64,000 nucleotides of DNA, from contig NZ_WHOY01000031.1 of NCBI RefSeq assembly GCF_009765445.1, positions 1,180,959-1,244,958 of the forward strand. The letters are read 5' to 3'. A program made the translations under genes and the position numbers. The first letter of the stretch is position 1, and every line of letters begins with the position of its first letter. The notes below the pieces were generated by a model. That model was not told the DNA's origin and did no database searches. It saw only the letters and a list, made by a program, of their open reading frames with translations. This DNA comes from Pantoea sp. BAV 3049. GTDB taxonomy: Bacteria > Pseudomonadota > Gammaproteobacteria > Enterobacterales > Enterobacteriaceae. This document shows, piece by piece, positions 61,158 through 64,000 of the stretch.

Positions 61158-61834
61158 AAATGGGCCAGGCGCTGGTCACCGGGGCCAGCTCAGGGATTGG
61201 TGAGGCGGTGGTGAAACGCCTGCTGGCTGATGGCTGGCAGGTAACCGGCCTGAGCCGGAGAAGGATCGAACGCGACCATCCGGCCTTCACCTCGCTGTCG
61301 GTCGATCTGAACGATCGCCAGCAGCTGGGTAGTGTACTGGCAGACATGGAAGCCCCTCAGGCGATTGTGCATGCTGCCGGGATGATGAAGGCTGCGCCAC
61401 TGGGTGAGCTGGATGAGGAGGTCAGCCGTCAGCTGTGGCATCTGCATATCACCGTGGCGGAATGCCTGGCCAACACTTTTGCTCCGGCGATGACAGAAGG
61501 AGGCCGGATTGTGCTGCTCGGCAGCCGGACGTCAACCGGGGCGGCAGGCCGCAGCCAGTACGTTGCCACCAAATCGGCCATGAAAGGCATGGTGCGAAGC
61601 TGGGCAACAGAGCTGGCTCCACGGGGTATCACCGCCAATATCGTCGCACCGGGGGCCACCGCCACGCCAATGCTCAATATGCCGGGCAGGGAAAGCTCAC
61701 CGCCGAAGCTGCCTCCCATTGGACGCTATATTCAGCCGGAGGAAGTGGCCGGACTGGTGAGCTATCTGCTGTCACCCGCCGCCGGAGCAATGACAGGACA
61801 GGAGTTGGTACTTTGCGGGGGCGCTTCTTTATAG
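61154..61834 (+). CDS. Short-chain dehydrogenase/reductase
   Basis: 226 aa, classical SDR. Cofactor motif TGASSGIG (9-16), Arg after the second strand (LSRRR) favouring NADPH, HAAGMM for the NAG motif, catalytic Ser and YVATK. ATGA overlap with the BNR gene shows coupling. An ATG at 61142 has no advantage. Confidence 0.9.
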   Translation: MKMGQALVTGASSGIGEAVVKRLLADGWQVTGLSRRRIERDHPAFTSLSVDLNDRQQLGSVLADMEAPQAIVHAAGMMKAAPLGELDEEVSRQLWHLHITVAECLANTFAPAMTEGGRIVLLGSRTSTGAAGRSQYVATKSAMKGMVRSWATELAPRGITANIVAPGATATPMLNMPGRESSPPKLPPIGRYIQPEEVAGLVSYLLSPAAGAMTGQELVLCGGASL

Positions 61835-62018
61835 GCAGAAACGCTTTTTTTAATCAGGACGCCCTGGGACAGACCAGGGCTGCAGAGCACATAATTCATC
61901 CGTTTTCCCCCGCTTATCAGTACGCTAAAATACCTGACCTGAAACAATAATACGGCCGTTTATGGATGATAGTTTGATAACGTTAATCCTTTTCGATTCG
62001 TACCTGAAGGCAGGATAA

Positions 62019-63308
62019 ATGGCGATTTTAAACATTTCAGATTTCGGTGCTGTTCCGGACGGTGTCACTCTCGCAACTCTGGCAATACAAGATGCTATCG
62101 ATCGGGCCTCATCGGGCGATACCGTATTTATTCCTTCCGGACGTTTTCTGACTGGTTCCCTGTTTCTTAAAAGCGATCTGACGCTGGAACTGGCTGAAAA
62201 CGCGGTGTTACTGGGCAGCCAGCGGCTGGAGGACTACCGCAGAATACCGACTCGTGTCGCCGGTATTGAGATGCCCTGGCCTGCGGGGATCCTGAATATT
62301 AACCAGTGCCGTAACGTGAAAGTGACCGGAGCAGGTACCCTCGACGGACAGGGTGCCTTCTGGTGGCATAAATTCTGGGGCGATGATGAAAACGGCGGCA
62401 TGCTGGCGCAGTACAGCCAAAAAGGGTTGCGCTGGGTGGTCGATTACGAGTGCGAGCGCCCGCGAAATGTGGTGGTTTATCAGAGTGAAGCGATAGCGCT
62501 GAGTGAGTTTACTTCGCGAGAATCCGGCTTCTGGAATATCCATCTGTGCTACTCAACTCAGGTTTTATTGCAGAATGTGGCAGTGAACAACTCCACTGGC
62601 CCCAGTACCGACGGCATTGATATCGACTCCTGTCAGCATGTTCGCGTCGAGAACTGCAGCGTTTCCTGCAATGATGACAATATCTGCGTTAAATCGGGAC
62701 GCGGCGCAGAAGCGCAGCAGCTGGCAAAAACGGCGAGCGATATTATTATCCGCAATTGCGAACTGCATAAAGGTTCTGGTATTACGCTGGGCAGCGAAAC
62801 TTCTGGTGGCATCGAAAGAGTTATTATTGAGCATAATCACTTCTCTGGTACCGGCGTAGGATTTCGTATTAAATCATCCCGTAATCGCGGGGGCTTTATC
62901 AGAGATATTATCGTGCGACATCTGACGTTAAAGGATGTCTGTTACCCTTTTATGCTACAGCTGAACTGGTTCCCGCAATACAGCTACGGCCAGCAAGTCA
63001 GCGATCAGCAACCTTTACACTGGCGCAAACTTAGCGAGGGCGTGGAGGGAATGGCCGGGTTGACGCGCGTGGAAAATATTATGATTTCCCATATCACCAG
63101 CCAGCTTACCCGGCAGCAGAATTTCTCCCGTGCTTTCTTTATTGAAGGCACGGAGGAGTGCCCGATTAATAAACTTCATTTCAGCCATGTTCATTTGCAG
63201 GCGCAGGAATTTGGCAAGATTGCTGGCGTCAATAACCTGCACTTTGAGCAGGTCACTGTAGATGCACCGGCAATGACGCTGACGGAAAACGACGCTTACG
63301 AGCGGTGA
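62019..63308 (+). CDS. GH28 family glycoside hydrolase (polygalacturonase-like)
   Basis: 429 aa right-handed beta-helix without signal peptide, therefore cytoplasmic. GH28 motifs: TDGIDID (197-203), NDDNICVKS (Asp219/Asp220), and FRIKSSRNRGG. The usual G-H-G is G-S-G here (HKGSGITLGSETSGG), so the His of true polygalacturonases is missing. It would act on imported short acidic oligosaccharides. It has its own upstream gap of 184 bp after the SDR, with TAACGTTA near 61980. Confidence 0.85.
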   Translation: MAILNISDFGAVPDGVTLATLAIQDAIDRASSGDTVFIPSGRFLTGSLFLKSDLTLELAENAVLLGSQRLEDYRRIPTRVAGIEMPWPAGILNINQCRNVKVTGAGTLDGQGAFWWHKFWGDDENGGMLAQYSQKGLRWVVDYECERPRNVVVYQSEAIALSEFTSRESGFWNIHLCYSTQVLLQNVAVNNSTGPSTDGIDIDSCQHVRVENCSVSCNDDNICVKSGRGAEAQQLAKTASDIIIRNCELHKGSGITLGSETSGGIERVIIEHNHFSGTGVGFRIKSSRNRGGFIRDIIVRHLTLKDVCYPFMLQLNWFPQYSYGQQVSDQQPLHWRKLSEGVEGMAGLTRVENIMISHITSQLTRQQNFSRAFFIEGTEECPINKLHFSHVHLQAQEFGKIAGVNNLHFEQVTVDAPAMTLTENDAYER

Positions 63309-63400
63309 CGGGCGAAAGACTCACAAGCCAGGCGGGATTAAAACCGCCAGCCTGAATCTTCACTGGCAGGGAAGCAGTGCTTCAACTGGCGCACTGTCCG

Positions 63401-63763
63401 CTATCGCCCCTGCAAAAATGCGCGGTAGGCAGCAATCACGGCAAGGAAATCTTCCACGCCGCAGAAGCACAGGCTCTCTTCGTCGTAGTAGCTCATTCCT
63501 TCCTCCATCTCATCGCCTTCAATGCTCAGCAGATTAGCGCGGACAATAACTTCTTCCTCATCCATCCACAGCGTGTATTCGCGGCCGACGCGCTGCCACT
63601 GGCGCTCGCTGCCCTTCACTTCTGCCACGGCAGCTTCCACTTCGTCAAGCAGGGCCAGGTTTTCATCCACTTCTTCATTAAACCAGTGACCCACAGCCTC
63701 ATGCCCCATCGACATGCGTACTTTCACCCCGCCGGTGACGTCTCGTAAAAATTCATATTCCAT
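63401..63763 (-). CDS. yacL: YacL family protein (UPF0231)
   Basis: 120 aa as in E. coli, function unknown. Starts [20 protein letters not shown] behind AGAGGAAAGCACC; a start 12 codons earlier is not conserved. Very acidic with [15 protein letters not shown]. Its presence marks the return to the backbone after the catabolic island; acnB is expected further right. Confidence 0.96.
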   Translation of the reverse strand: MEYEFLRDVTGGVKVRMSMGHEAVGHWFNEEVDENLALLDEVEAAVAEVKGSERQWQRVGREYTLWMDEEEVIVRANLLSIEGDEMEEGMSYYDEESLCFCGVEDFLAVIAAYRAFLQGR

Positions 63764-63900
63764 GGTGCTTTCCTCTGACCTGACTGATTTGTCGCGCACG
63801 GATACCGTGCATTTTCCGCGCAGTGGCGGTAATTTACCGGGGGATGACTCGCATTATCGCAGGCTGGCTCGGGAAAAGCAGCTTTATCAGGAGAAAGGAC

Positions 63901-64000
63901 ATGAAGAGAAATAATGAAGCAGCAATCAAGGCAGCTTTCTGAGAATCATCCCCTTCAGCCAATCATGATGCTGCCATGATTGAGGAACTGAAAGCCGATC
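63901..64000 (+). pseudogene. Possible broken antitoxin gene at window edge
   Basis: ATG at 63901 has a perfect ribosome site (AGGAGAAAGGAC) but its frame (MKRNNEAAIKAAF) stops at 63940-63942. The same frame then reads NHDAAMIEELKAD to the edge, like the N-terminus of HigA-type addiction antidotes. The frame just before (ending LAREKQLYQEKGHEEK at 63914) faintly recalls the tail of a Gp49/HigB-like toxin. The right part lies outside the window. Confidence 0.3.

Noticed and set aside
61861-61880. Hairpin GCCCTGG/CCAGGGC after the SDR as a terminator
   Set aside because: No T run follows on either strand, so I do not call it a terminator; it may be a processing site.
1-64000. tRNA, rRNA genes, insertion sequences and CRISPR arrays
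   Set aside because: I looked for tRNA-like cloverleaf ends, transposase frames with inverted repeats and regularly spaced repeats, and found none I could support.

Overview
The window is chromosomal DNA of a gamma-proteobacterium of the order Enterobacterales. Family-level features point to Erwiniaceae (Erwinia/Pantoea-like), inferred from protein divergence relative to Escherichia coli and from ERIC-type repeats. The genus cannot be fixed from the sequence alone. The backbone keeps the E. coli order dapD-yaeH-cdaR-degP-dgt-mtnN-btuF-erpA-clcA-hemL-fhuBDCA-mrcB-hrpB-thpR-sfsA-dksA-gluQ-pcnB-folK-panBCD-yadHG-can-hpt-cueO-yacC-speED-yacL. Nearly all genes are intact and of normal family length.

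Region by region: 1-8.6 kb holds lysine biosynthesis (dapD), the sugar-diacid regulator, the periplasmic protease DegP behind a sigma-E-like promoter, dGTPase, MTA/SAH nucleosidase, the B12-binding protein and an iron-sulfur carrier. 8.7-17.8 kb holds a chloride/proton exchanger, heme precursor synthesis and the ferrichrome uptake operon fhuACDB behind a Fur box. 18-30.3 kb holds PBP1b, a helicase, RNA metabolism genes (thpR, gluQ, pcnB with an AUU start), dksA, folate and pantothenate synthesis. 30.3-40.4 kb is a mixed zone: an acyltransferase, an ABC exporter, carbonic anhydrase, hpt, a PLP-dependent Cys/Met-metabolism enzyme and a large S6-family serine-protease autotransporter. The last two occupy the position where E. 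coli has gcd.

Two accessory insertions stand out. The first (about 42.2-46.0 kb) lies between cueO and yacC. It is bounded by a 27-bp direct repeat (one mismatch) that coincides with the CueR-type operator of cueO. Inside are a candidate toxin with an overlapping acidic immunity-like gene, a cluster of TTATCCC repeats resembling origin iterons, and a decayed DUF927-type helicase gene with a missing 5' part, a nonsense codon and a frameshift. It looks like a decayed satellite or integrative element that kept its toxin module.

The second (48.3-63.3 kb, between speD and yacL) is a catabolic island. A DeoR-type regulator, a PdxA2-type dehydrogenase and a DUF1537 acid-sugar kinase are read leftward. 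They are divergent from an iron alcohol dehydrogenase, a DapA/KDG-aldolase-family lyase, a 2-hydroxyacid dehydrogenase, two ACS-type MFS permeases, a cyclase-family hydrolase, a sodium:solute symporter, a BNR/Asp-box propeller protein, an SDR and an intracellular GH28 enzyme. A palindrome and a well-placed CRP-like site sit in the divergent promoter. The set suggests uptake and intracellular breakdown of plant-derived acidic oligosaccharides and aldonic acids. The exact substrate is unknown and is the main open question of the window. The right edge carries what may be a fragment of a toxin-antitoxin module.
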